Source: Bremia lactucae
Taxonomy: Eukaryota > Oomycota > Peronosporomycetes > Peronosporales > Peronosporaceae
DNA: 27,008 nucleotides
Direction of reading: 5' to 3'
NCBI RefSeq assembly: GCF_004359215.1
Contig: NC_090613.1
Span: 4,462,919-4,489,926, forward strand
This document shows positions 18,252-26,676 of the stretch, piece by piece. The notes under the pieces are model-generated. The model was not told where the DNA came from, ran no database searches, and saw only the letters and a program-made list of their open reading frames with translations. Within the stretch, counting starts at the first letter, position 1, and each line of letters starts with the position of its first letter. The translations under genes were made by a program, and so were the position numbers.

Positions 18252-18301
18252 GAGCGAGGCTCAACGCTTTATGGATGAGCGAGGCTCAACGCTTTGTGGA
18301 T
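18252..18301 (+). repeat. 25-bp tandem duplication in family-2 integrase
   Basis: GAGCGAGGCTCAACGCTTTA (start of the first unit, 18252-18276) is repeated at 18277-18301 with one change. Because 25 is not a multiple of three, the duplication shifts the frame of pol. Confidence 0.92.
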
Positions 18302-18336
18302 GAGCGATTAGCCATCACACGAAAGTCCGTGACGCA

Positions 18337-18882
18337 ATGGAAAGCGCACAGGACAAACAAAAAGAATATGCTGACCGAAATGGTCGTAAAAATTATGAAC
18401 GCTTTAGAGAGGAAGAAAAAGTACAATTAAGTACTGCTACCCTACCTAAAAATGCAATTTCTGTACTACCTGGAGGTACTACAAAGGTTTTGCCGCGTTT
18501 TAATGGGCTGTTCACGGAAGTCAAGTAGGTTGGAGACCTTAATTATAGGCTCAAACTCCCGCCGTATATAAAGACGGACCCCGACTTTTACGTTAGTCGT
18601 CTCAAGCGGTATGTAGACCCAAATGGGATCACACACCCCCATTCGTCTAAGGAGACAGATGGTGACGCCGACTGTGAGTCAAGTATCAAGCGTCGATCGG
18701 GTGAGGGAGACGGGGAAGGTGATTTTTTTTACAGCCGAACGACTCCTCCCGCTACGATAAGGACTCGGAGAGCGAGGGTTGCCACGCGCGTAATGCGGGT
18801 CACTCAGCATCGAATTCCCCAGGATGTCAAGCCGAAACTTCAGGCTTCCATTACCGTGACGATCCCCTTCGCGCGGACACCC
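18337..18882 (+). pseudogene. Gypsy family-2 integrase C-terminal GPY/F region
   Basis: One frame with a single TAG at 18526-18528: QDKQKEYADRNGRKNYERFR, EEKVQLSTATLPKNAISVLP, GTTKVLPRFNGLFTEVK, stop, VGDLNYRLKLPPYIKTDPDF then YVSRLKRYVDP. GLFTE stands where GPFxV is expected. An acidic tail (KETDGDADCESS) and an Arg/Thr-rich part follow up to about 18882. The - strand frames here are shadows. Confidence 0.88.
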
Positions 18883-19024
18883 TGAAGATCCGAAGTCAGT
18901 CGCAAGACTTGACCCTCGAGAACCCATTGCGTCGTTCAGCAGCGCTAAATGCCTGCGACTGAACGGAAGCGGGTGATGCAGTCGCGATTAGGTGGGCGAA
19001 ATCGTCAGTCCTATCGGCCACCGC

Positions 19025-19240
19025 CTGCACTGATGGATGCGGGTGGGAATCAACGCTTCCTTGTTTGAATGTTGCTTGTCCAACGCTCCGTGAGGCAATA
19101 GTATCAATCCTCGTCAGGTCCCGAAGAGTTTCGACTCTTGGAAACCGATCGATACCCCACGTATTGACGTGCCCGGCTTGGTGACGGCCTATGAAAAGGA
19201 GCACCCGCTGAGGCCTCTATCTAGTATCAATAAACTAGCA
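19025..19240 (+). pseudogene. Gypsy family-2 chromodomain and element end
   Basis: PPPALMDAGGNQRFLV, stop, MLLVQRSVRQ opens a chromodomain; ILVRSRR follows in a second frame; and in a third SFDSWKPIDTPRIDVPGLVT then AYEKEHPLRPLSS closes it (SWEP box as SWKP, DVPGLVxAYE tail). So family 2 is also a chromovirus-type element, with a chromodomain distinct from that of family 1. At least two frameshifts. Beyond about 19240 homology switches to copy C on -. Confidence 0.72.
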
Positions 19241-19650
19241 GGAGTAGCGTGGTGAATACAGTAATGCCTATGATTTCCTTCACATGCAAGCGACGCTGCG
19301 ACCGCTGTTTTACCGCATCGTATGCGGTTGAAAGTGGCGCGTGGATTTTGTCTCATATTGGTCGGGCGTTTCATATGAAAGCAGCACGACCGGGATTGGG
19401 GGAATACGTCCAAGCGATTTCCCCTGAGCCTTCCATGAATTTAAGACGCCATAATAATTATGAGCGTCTAGCATAGCGCGCTAGGAGCGACGCTTTTGGT
19501 CCGTTGATACGAGGCCATTGAGATAGAGGGGGCATAAGTGGTATGCCCCAATTTACATACCCTCGCCAACGAACGAGATCACTCGCTCGAACTCCTTTCA
19601 CTCATGCTGGTTCGAGAAGCTGTTAACAAGAATACGCTTTTTACTACTTA
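19241..19650 (-). pseudogene. Family-1 copy C: chromodomain, strongly decayed
   Basis: At nucleotide level the - strand aligns with copy A 835-1010: GTGATCTCGTTCGTTGGCGA here against GTTATCTTGTTCGCTGGCGC there, then the part encoding PRSQLVVDV and RQYDE. Translation gives only scraps (VISFVGEG, then PNPGRAAF). The + ORF at 19249-19476 and the - ORF at 19189-19413 are chance openings. Confidence 0.6.
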
Positions 19651-20300
19651 AATCCGTCAATGGTCGTGGAGGTGGGGGAAATCGAGTTCGGCTCTTTCGA
19701 CGAACCCGAATCAACATAGTGATTGTATCACATCTTTTTTATAGAAGGTAGGACGTTGATCACTAGCGATCCCGTCGCCGCGAGTTAGCGGTGACGGTCG
19801 ATAACGTTTCCCGCGACCAGCTGATAAAGTGTGCGCAAGTTGCGACTGACCAAATGGCGAACGAAAGAGCACATCAGTCCCTTCAAAATGAGCTGTGATA
19901 GCTCGTCAAAAGATCTCATCCTTTCGGGATGTAGGAGATCGTCTAGTTCGTAAGAACCAGATTCTGTCCCGAGACTATCATGTTTTAGCTCGGGGCCATA
20001 GGCTTTGGCAGACACCTTGGAGACCGTTCCGGTGTAATTCGGAATCCGAAGAAGTCTCGTACTGTTGGTACGGACAGAGACGCACGACATAAGAAGTAGG
20101 ATGCGTAAGAATCCTACGACGTAGCTCGATCATGTACGCATCGCCTTGGCGATTAAGTTCACGAAACGGACCGATATACCTGGCAGCAATTTATTACTGC
20201 CTTCATTCGTCACTTCATGTTTTGGTAGGTTTACAGTAGCCAGTAGGACAGATCGTTAACATTAAATAAAAGAATGTTTGCTCTTCTATTTTTGTCAGTT
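19651..20300 (-). pseudogene. Family-1 copy C: integrase GPY/F region and tail
   Basis: On -, RRANILLFNVNDL and TVNLPKH match copy B (GRANVLSLKIDDVV ... TVNLPKR); LLPGISVRFVNL stands at the LLPKFIGPFRV position; the hairpin segment at 20096-20117 encodes the RRxxTHPT part. A 101-codon frame at 20090-19785 covers the tail and linker but matches the family only at nucleotide level. Many frameshifts. Confidence 0.72.
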
Positions 20301-20762
20301 TTGTGTTATGTCGGTTTACCGCACATCCTGTACAAAACAGACCACTACTTCTCTAGCCAGCTGGCATACTCGGTATTATTTCTGTCTTCAGTGCGACCGG
20401 TGCGCACTGCCGAGTTATCATTCTCCTATTTAGTGAGAGCATTATTGTTCTCACTAATAATATTGTTTCGAGGGTGCGTCTTTCCGCATCGTTATCAAAG
20501 TCAGTAAAATCATATTTGAATTTATGAGTTTGTACACTTCTATGTTAACTAAATCAACATTGGTACGCTTCACATTGATTGATTGTTGTGTGAATGCGTG
20601 ATGAGCAAAAGCTAGAAAGTCCTTTGCTCGAGCGAGTCCCTCCCGTGGATGGCGTAAGCCATTCACGTAAAACGGTGTATGCTTTGCAGAGGCATGCACT
20701 GAATTGTTGATGGCAAATTCTACCATCGGCTCCATCTCGTGTAAAAGTGACCTATTCGTGAA
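20301..20762 (-). pseudogene. Family-1 copy C: integrase region between core and GPY/F
   Basis: On -, EPMVEFAINNSVHASAKHTP then FYVNGLRHPREGLARAKDFL, the well-conserved segment just after the gypsy integrase core (VEFAxNNSxHxSTxxTPFYxxxGxxPR). It is on - while the core it should follow is on + (20763-21908). The junction at about 20762/20763 is one breakpoint of the internal inversion. Confidence 0.85.
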
Positions 20763-21252
20763 TTAAATGCAATACGACACAGACAGCGCAGAGCGCGTCG
20801 TCTACTATCAATCGCGACAGCTTCAACCAGCTGAACGCAATTGCCCATTGAAATACAAGGAATACCTTGCTATGTAATATGCACTGGCTAACTTTAAAGT
20901 TTATCTCTTGAGAGATAGACCGTTCATTGCACCAACGGACCATGCGTATTACGCACGGCCGTAAACAGTGTACACCTCTCGCAAATGATGGTGATACAGT
21001 TCACTTTCTTCTAGTATAACTTCTCCATAAAGTATAAACAGGACTACTTATTGTCGGCGCTGATGCCCTTTCGCGCCGGACCATTTTTAATCCGGCTGCG
21101 CAAACTAACAGTGAGCATAAGGCCACTATTGCAACAATAAGTGTTCCGTCGTCAACACTGCTTGAAGATGTTAGAAGAGCTTTAAGAAAAGGTTGGATTG
21201 ATTACCTTGGAAATCGATTATATATAACAATCGTTAAAAGGATTGTCGAAAT

Positions 21253-21279
21253 TGTATCGATCCTTAACAGATCGATACA
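21253..21279. repeat. 10-bp perfect inverted repeat in copy C
   Basis: TGTATCGATC / GATCGATACA with a 7-base loop, in the RNase H-integrase linker. Member of the family-1 hairpin series. Confidence 0.92.
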
Positions 21280-21399
21280 CAACGCGCAATGGGTTACTGT
21301 ACTATACAACCATTGCTGGCCACACACCTCGTGTCGTCATTCCCACTCTAATGATTTGCATTTACGCATCATGTATGAGTGCCACGATGACTATTTATT

Positions 21400-21429
21400 G
21401 CTGAAGTCGCGACTTATCGCGACTTCAGC
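21400..21429. repeat. 13-bp perfect inverted repeat in copy C
   Basis: GCTGAAGTCGCGA (21400-21412), loop CTTA, TCGCGACTTCAGC (21417-21429). It lies in the integrase zinc region and is the longest perfect-arm hairpin seen inside family-1 coding sequence. Confidence 0.95.
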
Positions 21430-21618
21430 TGGCCACGCCAAAATAAATGCTTCCGCAAGTATATACGTGCTTGCAAAGTTTTCAATGAGTGAAGCCCAGT
21501 GCTTCATCCCGTGCTCCGTTACAACCTCTGCCTGTTCCGCAGCGTGTTAGCAGTCCGTATGTATCGACTTCATCTTTGGTTTTTCCCGAAGACAACCACA
21601 ACAATAATAGTATTATTG

Positions 21619-21652
21619 TGTTTGTTGATCCTTTGTGTTTGTTGATCCTTTC
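21619..21652 (+). repeat. 17-bp tandem duplication in copy C integrase
   Basis: GTGTTTGTTGATCCTTT occurs twice head to tail. It duplicates the VFVDP coding stretch and shifts the frame (17 is not a multiple of three); past it the core continues in a different frame. Confidence 0.92.
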
Positions 21653-21848
21653 AGCAAGATTGTACATCTTGCTGCAGTCCCGGAGTCAACCACAGCCAAA
21701 GGCTGTGATCGTGTCTTTATTGACACGATATTTCGACTCCATGCGTTACCGAGTTACCCCATAAGCTGATCTCCGATCGAGACCCTAAATTCACGACACA
21801 TTATGGAAATCTGTGTTCAATTATTTGGAACACAGTTCGAATATCAAC

Positions 21849-21878
21849 GTCTGACCATCCTGAAACAGATGGTCAGAC
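21849..21878. repeat. 11-bp perfect inverted repeat in copy C integrase core
   Basis: GTCTGACCATC / GATGGTCAGAC with an 8-base loop, exactly across the HPETDGQ codons next to the catalytic Glu region. Confidence 0.93.
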
Positions 21879-21908
21879 AGAACGTGCAAATCGTGTCCTC
21901 GAAGAGAA

Positions 21909-23230
21909 ACGCATAGCCGATTGTAAAATCGCTGGCGTCATAGACCACATAAAATGGTTTGTCTTAGTCCGTAATCGCCAGGATCGGAAAAAACATCAAG
22001 CTTTGCATGAAACCCTTTAAAAGAACACTGACAATCTGCGTACTACGACCATTTAAGAATTTTTTCAACAAAGAAGAAAGATGTACAGTCATTACGGCAT
22101 AATTTCGAGAGTCCTTGTGTAAGTACGCCGCTAAGCCGAGAAACTTTCGAAGTTTCTTTAACATCGACTGGCACAGGCCAGTCGGTGATCGCCTTGATAT
22201 TTTCTGTATCAGAGTGTACAACATGTTTAACCAAGAAGTGGTAATTCGCTTTGCCGGTGCGAAATCTTGCACCGATAGTGGGGTGCTTACTGCTGTGAGC
22301 TCAATATCCTGCTCACGCATGGTGATTTGGTACAATCTATCCATCCGTTCCATTCACGAAAAGATACTCATTGACATACCGTCAATATCTGTCTTTCATC
22401 TCGGTGTCGGCGTTTAAGCCGGTACCGTAGCAGCATTCAACTTATTAAATGCGTGCACAACTCGCCACCCTCTTGGTGTTTCGCGCACATAGAAAGTCGG
22501 AGAGTTATGTGGAGAGATTGGCTCTCTCACATTACCCGCTGCTAAGCGATCGGCAAATAACTTGTCGTTCGCTAATACTTGACCACGAGGTAATGGCCAA
22601 TGCTGCATAACACAGTACTTCGAATTGGTATCAGGTCGGTTTCAAGTCGAGTGACCTTATCCTTAGGCAACTCATACGGTACCGAATCAGGGAACACATT
22701 CTCGAATTCGATCGAATCCATATACATGGATTCGTTTTCAATGAATTCCAGGATTGAAAGTTAGAGGTGCAATGCGATTCTTCTTATCGAGAACTACTTC
22801 GCCTATCGATGAGCTGCAAAAATCATTTGCTCTTTGAAAAAGCTTTTGCCGACCGAATGTTGGCCACGTACTTGTCACAGATGACAAGTACGCAGGTCTG
22901 CTTGACTTCCCCATTACGCAGGTCACACAAGAAATGTTTCGTTTCTAGCGTTGACAATTGTGTTATCTCCGACGTTAATCTTGGAGGCACTATCAGATCA
23001 AGTGTATAGGCATGTACACTTGATTCGTTCTCTACTAAGACATTTAATCTTTATTCTGTCTTTTGAAATAATTTTAAAGGCTCCTAGGACTTTTCATTCA
23101 GGTTTTTATATTTCTCTTAAGCTTTTAAGCACTTATTCCCTTTATTTTGAAGAGTATCCTCATCGTCATCCTACTTCGGCCAGCCACATTATTCGGATGC
23201 ATACTCATCAATTTCGACACATTTGATTCG
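21909..23230 (-). pseudogene. Family-1 copy C: reverse transcriptase and pre-RT region
   Basis: On -, from right: a ragged pre-RT region (23230-22740; LCDLRNGEVKQTCVL-like pieces, SSIGEVVLDKKN), AT-rich and diverged from copy B beyond about 23060; RT N-terminus with MQHWPLPRGQVLANDKLFAD, SPTFYVRETPRGWRVVHAFN and KLNAATVPA; MERMDRLYQITMREQDIELT, where SMDLMDG is expected, so the first catalytic Asp is Glu; thumb KKLRKFLGLAAYLHKDSRNY; and the RNase H start YDASDFTIGYA cut off at 21909. The YFDD box is not present: the frame jumps from the palm to the thumb, indicating a deletion of the active site. The protease was not found. Confidence 0.83.
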
Positions 23231-23890
23231 GTCGACACGATGAGGCATTCGCTAGAAGAATTGACAGCATACGTCTAAGACAACTTATCTACGGATTGGT
23301 CAGGTAAAGAAACAATTTGTGTTGATTAATATGACATTCTCTAAAACGTGAAAACATGTTATGCGGAACGTACGAACCTAGCAACGCCGAGAGCGCTATG
23401 ATATCTGTGCAAGGTAGCTCAGCATGCACCCACTAACTTGAAGAATCCGGGTAACAATTAAGGCTGAAGGAAAAATCGTATCATTTGTCTAGGAAATCGA
23501 TTTAAGCGAACTGCGAACGCACTCAGACAGCGATACAAACAAGCGTAAAGTGAGAACCGGATGGCTCATTGGTAGCTAAAAAATCTTTCACCCCAATTTA
23601 CCAAATTAATCATTTTTCATCCGTCAATGTAAGTGCATAAGCAAGCTGTACATTTTAGTGCGGTGGAGTAGACATTGACGGTCATCTGCATATGCAATAG
23701 CGAACACAAAATTTTAACTAAGTTGTCTTCCCCCGTCTGGCTAGCTGGCTAGCTTCAATTCCTCCCAAAAGACTCAACGGGTTTGCGTTTCCACGCTGCT
23801 TTCCATATCGGATCGACATCCAGCTTATAGAGCCGACGAAGGCCCTAAAATATATGTTTATTTGTCAATAATTATCGAGAGCGTGAGCAC
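23231..23890. other. No gene recognised
   Basis: Both strands are closed by frequent stops. No LTR, RT or gag motif could be read, and hairpins are rare. A short GGCTAGCTGGCTAGCT-like doublet occurs at about 23737-23753. Probably diverged repeat DNA. Confidence 0.5.
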
Positions 23891-23896
23891 TACTTG

Positions 23897-24030
23897 CTGC
23901 TGATCCGATAGATGAACAAACATAAGTGTGTATTTGTTAGGTCTTGCAAACGGTCCTGTCAAGATTTACCTGTTCCGACTCGAACTTGAGTCGCTTGATC
24001 AAGCGATCTCTGTAGAGCGGAATAGGCGGA
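23897..24030 (+). pseudogene. Gag relic, gypsy type
   Basis: ADPIDEQT, stop, then VYLLGLANGPVKIYLFRLEL and ESLDQAISVE parallel copy D Gag (NPVHEHT ... VFMQGLTDGPVKTHLFRLEL DTLEEAISVAEQE). Identity is moderate, so it belongs to a related but distinct gypsy lineage. Cut on the right by LINE sequence at about 24035. Confidence 0.75.
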
Positions 24031-24034
24031 CTTC

Positions 24035-24842
24035 AGCCTGAAACAGTTTTTTGTCCATTTTGGCGCAAAATGTTCAAACTGACGAAAAGATATGCTTACA
24101 CTCGAGCACTGTATTGTTCAAAACATGAGTTATTTCTTCGTGGTCTGTACGTGTAAACCCGAAAGTGTACCGAAAGGCTTGGCAATTTCCATTCCGCGTT
24201 GCACCTGTCGTGCTTAGGAGAGGAAATGGTCGAACCGTAGACAAAAGTCAAGAAGACGTGTTGCTTCATCTCGATGCCAGGGACCGGGAAGCCTTGCAAA
24301 TCTCCCGCTTGGTGCATCGCAAGGCTGAGAATTTCTGCGGCCAAAAGGAATAGAAGGGCGCTAGCGGGCAACCGGGTCGTATACTGGACTCCACAGGCAC
24401 AGCCTCAACATCCCTCCATTTACTGCGAATGTCGCGCTCGTGCCGGTGTGCATACGCTGGATGTCTCCGTCGAACTGCTCTCAGAAACCGAAGCGCTGCA
24501 ACACTTCATATAGAAATTCCCGGTCCACTATATAATAAACCTTCCGGAATTCGAATAGCATAATGACACGACACGCGTCCGCCGGCACGCCGGGGTCAAA
24601 AGTTGCCGTCGTAAACTGAGCTAACATCGTCACCACCGTTTTCCTCATCTGGCACCCTTAAACAAACCCCTGTTAAGCGCTCCCGATGAGCTTGGGCAAA
24701 GTCCTCTGTAGCCTTGATGGCAATACTTTCGCAAAAATTTGTAGCTCGTCTGCAAAAGCAAGATGGGTCTGTAGTCAATCGTATTAGTGGAATCTCTTTT
24801 CTTGTGTAACGGGATAATAAGTGCTTGCTGAGACGACGGTGG
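24035..24842 (-). pseudogene. LINE reverse transcriptase fragment
   Basis: On -, in shifting frames: IIPLHKKRDSTNTIDYRPI (start of the RT; canonical IPLxKKxDPxxxxNYRPI), RLQRTLPKLIG, RKTVVTMLAQFTTATFDPGV, ACRVIMLFEFRKAYYIVDRE then FLYEVLQRFGFS (canonical LDFxKAYDxVDRxFL, with the first catalytic Asp as Glu), MHTGTSATFAVNG, LLFLLAAEILSLAMHQAGDL then QGFPVPGIE, and FVYGSTI where the FVDD box should be. FGTLSGLHVQTTK follows. Non-LTR type by motif order. Both ends are cut: by family-2 LTR on the right, gag relic on the left. The + ORFs at 24165-24513 are shadows. Confidence 0.85.
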
Positions 24843-25074
24843 CGGGCACGTCGTAATGCGGCCTTGCTCTACTTAGACACACACCCTAGCTCAGCGTTGA
24901 AGCGGTTTATAAAGCTTTTCTTGCGTGCATGGAGGTAGTTGCGGTGGGCGCATTAGCGACCTCACCCAAGACACTAAGTATTCTAGTTAAGTGTCGTCAC
25001 GGGAGAGGTAATCCGGCTCCTCGTGCTTACCAGGTGGGAGTAGTTTTTAATCTGATTTATATTTAATCGTATTG
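24843..25074 (-). repeat. Family-2 LTR fragment, interrupted by copy D
   Basis: Reverse complement matches 13390-13627 in blocks (GGAGCCGGATTA; CTAAGTAGAGCAAGGCCGCA; GACGTGCCCGCC). The right end stops exactly where the copy D LTR starts (25075), so copy D inserted into this LTR. The rest should lie beyond the 3' end of copy D, outside the window; the expected 5-bp target duplication would be TATTG (25070-25074). Confidence 0.75.
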
Positions 25075-25501
25075 TGTAACGGGGTGTATCGTTACATGAA
25101 ATTAACACTTAAAGGGTTGTTAATTAATATATTATCGCAAAGAGATATCATATTTGCAGGATATTACTTTATATAGTAACATTCAGAATTCTTATCCATA
25201 AATAGGTATAGACCATTATATCTATTAATTCCGCAGACTAATCAGCTGTAGGAGTAATCAAAGAGAGAGCTACAGATAGGATATAGATAAAAATTCAATT
25301 ACATGTCTAGTATAAGATTATGATTAAGTTAGCATTTACAAAGATAGAAAAAGAGACAATTATATTAATACAGTTTTCATTTAACCCTCTTTAAGCTAGT
25401 TGCCTTAAAGAGAAGTCTTCCTCTGCACGTGAAATAACGTAGGGCAAGCAGTGCGACGTGGACTTGTACTGAAGCAGTACAAGTCGTAGTGCCCCGTTAC
25501 A
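25075..25501 (+). repeat. Family-1 copy D 5' LTR
   Basis: 427 bp, from TGTAACGGGG to CCCCGTTACA: a perfect 10-bp terminal inverted repeat with TG...CA ends. The first 22 bases form a hairpin (TGTAACG/CGTTACA). The body is AT-rich; the 3' part holds the palindrome 25461-25485 (GACTTGTACTG/CAGTACAAGTC). Gag begins 50 bases after it. The TATATAG at 25171-25177 is a TATA-like candidate but unproven. Confidence 0.92.
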
Positions 25502-25503
25502 CC

Positions 25504-25521
25504 TGGTAGCACTTTGTAGTC
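25504..25521 (+). promoter_or_regulatory. Candidate primer-binding site of copy D
   Basis: Three bases after the LTR (CC... then TGGTAGCACTTTGTAGTC) starts with TGG, as expected for pairing with the CCA end of a tRNA. The matching tRNA cannot be named from memory. Confidence 0.5.
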
Positions 25522-25543
25522 CGTCCAAGGACCACATTTCTCA

Positions 25544-25567
25544 CATCTAACATGGACATGTTAGATG
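25544..25567. repeat. 11-bp inverted repeat over the gag start codon
   Basis: CATCTAACATG / CATGTTAGATG with a 2-base centre. The gag ATG (25552-25554) is the end of the left arm. In the RNA a hairpin here would cover the start codon. Confidence 0.92.
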
Positions 25568-26676
25568 ATAGTGGGAATACGCATCACGTTTCCCCTGAAA
25601 GCTACTCCTTTCTAAGTGACATAGAAAGAAGTGCGGTCGAACGAATGAGTTCGACCGTAGGAAACGATGCAATCCTGGCATTGCTGTCCAACTTAGACAG
25701 AGATGCCCTCCATTCAACAATCGCCAAGTTTATACAACATGAACTTGACGAGATGAAGGAAAAAGTAGCCTTGCTGAATCAACAAGGCTCTCAACAGGCA
25801 GAACTGTTGAGGTTATAACAGGTACAAACCCCTGTACCTGCGATGACGCAAACGCGTCGTCCCGAAACTTTAAGGATTGACATCTCTAAGTATAAAGGAG
25901 TCAAAGAAGACTCCCTGTTGAGATGGTTTGTCGAGTTAGACGATGCCATTAGGGCACGTCACATCATCGATGAGCAAATGCAAATCGCATTCGCTCAATC
26001 AAATCTGGCAGGTCGTGCCAAAACTTGGGCATTGGGCCTTAAGTTGCGCGACCCATACGTCTTTGGGTCGCTAGAGGTTTTTAAAACCCGACTCAAACAG
26101 ACGTTTGAGCCACCAAGGGCTGAGTTCAGAGCTCGTTCAGAGCTTCTGAAACTCAAGCAAGGCAAGCGTGATGTGCACGCATATGCCCAGCACATACGAC
26201 TCTTAGCGAGTTGTATTACCAATAACCCAGTCCATGAACACACGTTGATTACGGTGTTCATGCAAGGTCTTACGGATGGTCCCGTAAAGACCCACCTGTT
26301 CCGCTTGGAACTGGATACGCTTGAAGAAGCAATATCCGTAGCGGAACAGGAGGACTTTAGCTTGAGACAGGCTCAAGCAAGTTCGTCATCATATCGTCCA
26401 CCTAGACGACACGAACTAGGAGGTCCAGAACCCATGGACCTTTCCTATGTCGAAAGCGAGAAACCTCGCTTTTCGAATAATAAGCGATCGCAGAAATGCC
26501 ATCGCTGCCAAAAATTGGGACATTACGCTCATGAGTGTAGTGCCCCACGTCCAGCACCAAAAGGTACTGAACGTAATTTTGGATCGTATGCCAAAAAGGG
26601 CAACGGTCGCGGATCCGACGTTGTTGCGAAATCGCAACAGCGAGGCGGACCGCCAAAAAATGGACGGGGTCAGTAG
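25552..26676 (+). pseudogene. Family-1 copy D Gag, intact but for one stop codon
   Basis: Builds the virus-like particle and binds element RNA. A single frame of 374 codons plus stop, with one internal TAA at 25816-25818 (after AELLRL). N-terminal part acidic with a helical stretch (ALHSTIAKFIQHELDEMKEK); retrotrans_gag capsid at about residues 100-230 (LAGRAKTWALGLKLRDPYVF, SELLKLKQGKRDVHAYAQHI, VFMQGLTDGPVKTHLFRLEL); CCHC knuckle CHRCQKLGHYAHEC at 26497-26538; basic Gly/Lys/Arg-rich end. ATG at 25552 is the first after the LTR; a second ATG two codons on is also possible. Ends in TAG at 26674-26676; pol follows in the -1 frame. Either a recently silenced element or one whose stop is an error or polymorphism. 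Copy B Gag (12880-13252, -) is closely similar. Confidence 0.9.
26655..26661 (+). promoter_or_regulatory. Candidate -1 ribosomal frameshift site
   Basis: AAAAAAT lies in gag phase as A AAA AAT (gag codons CCA AAA AAT), fitting the X XXY YYZ rule for -1 slippage. It is 12 bases before the gag TAG. After a -1 slip the frame is open (WTGSVGAQRPTDP) into the protease to the window end. A GC-rich hairpin (GTAGGGGCG/CGCCCTAC, 26673-26692) starts 11 bases downstream, a usual position for a stimulatory structure. Confidence 0.6.

Larger units (their letters stand above)
20763..21908 (+). pseudogene. Family-1 copy C: RNase H and integrase core, inverted segment
   Basis: On +: MQYDTDSAERVVYYQSRQLQ, PAERNCPLKYKEYLAM, LANFKVYLLRDRPFIAPTDH (RNase H); GADALSRRTIFNPAAQTNSE (tether); LHLRIMYECHDD (zinc region); MKPSASSRAPLQPLPVPQ, EDNHNNNSIIVFVD (integrase core); then LISDRDPKFTTHYGNLCS and TSDHPETDGQTERANRVLEE. 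The second catalytic Asp and GQTE are kept. A 17-bp tandem duplication (21619-21652) shifts the frame in the core. At both ends the reading jumps to -: YDASDFTIGYA on - at 21945-21910 is completed by MQYDTD on + at 20765, and RVLEE at 21900 continues as NRSLLHEMEPMVEF on - from 20755. Confidence 0.87.

Noticed and set aside
18679..19204. Two open frames on - (82 and 102 codons)
   Set aside because: They overlap the family-2 integrase tail and chromodomain on +, which have recognisable motifs; the - frames have none.
20274..20507. Hydrophobic 77-codon ORF on + resembling a membrane protein
   Set aside because: It lies antisense to copy C integrase sequence; hydrophobicity reflects T-rich codons on that strand.
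23404..23418. GGTAGCTCAGCATGC as a tRNA box A
   Set aside because: No box B at tRNA spacing and no stem pairing follow.
24165..24513. Open frames on + (62 and 79 codons)
   Set aside because: They are opposite to the LINE RT, whose motifs are readable on -.
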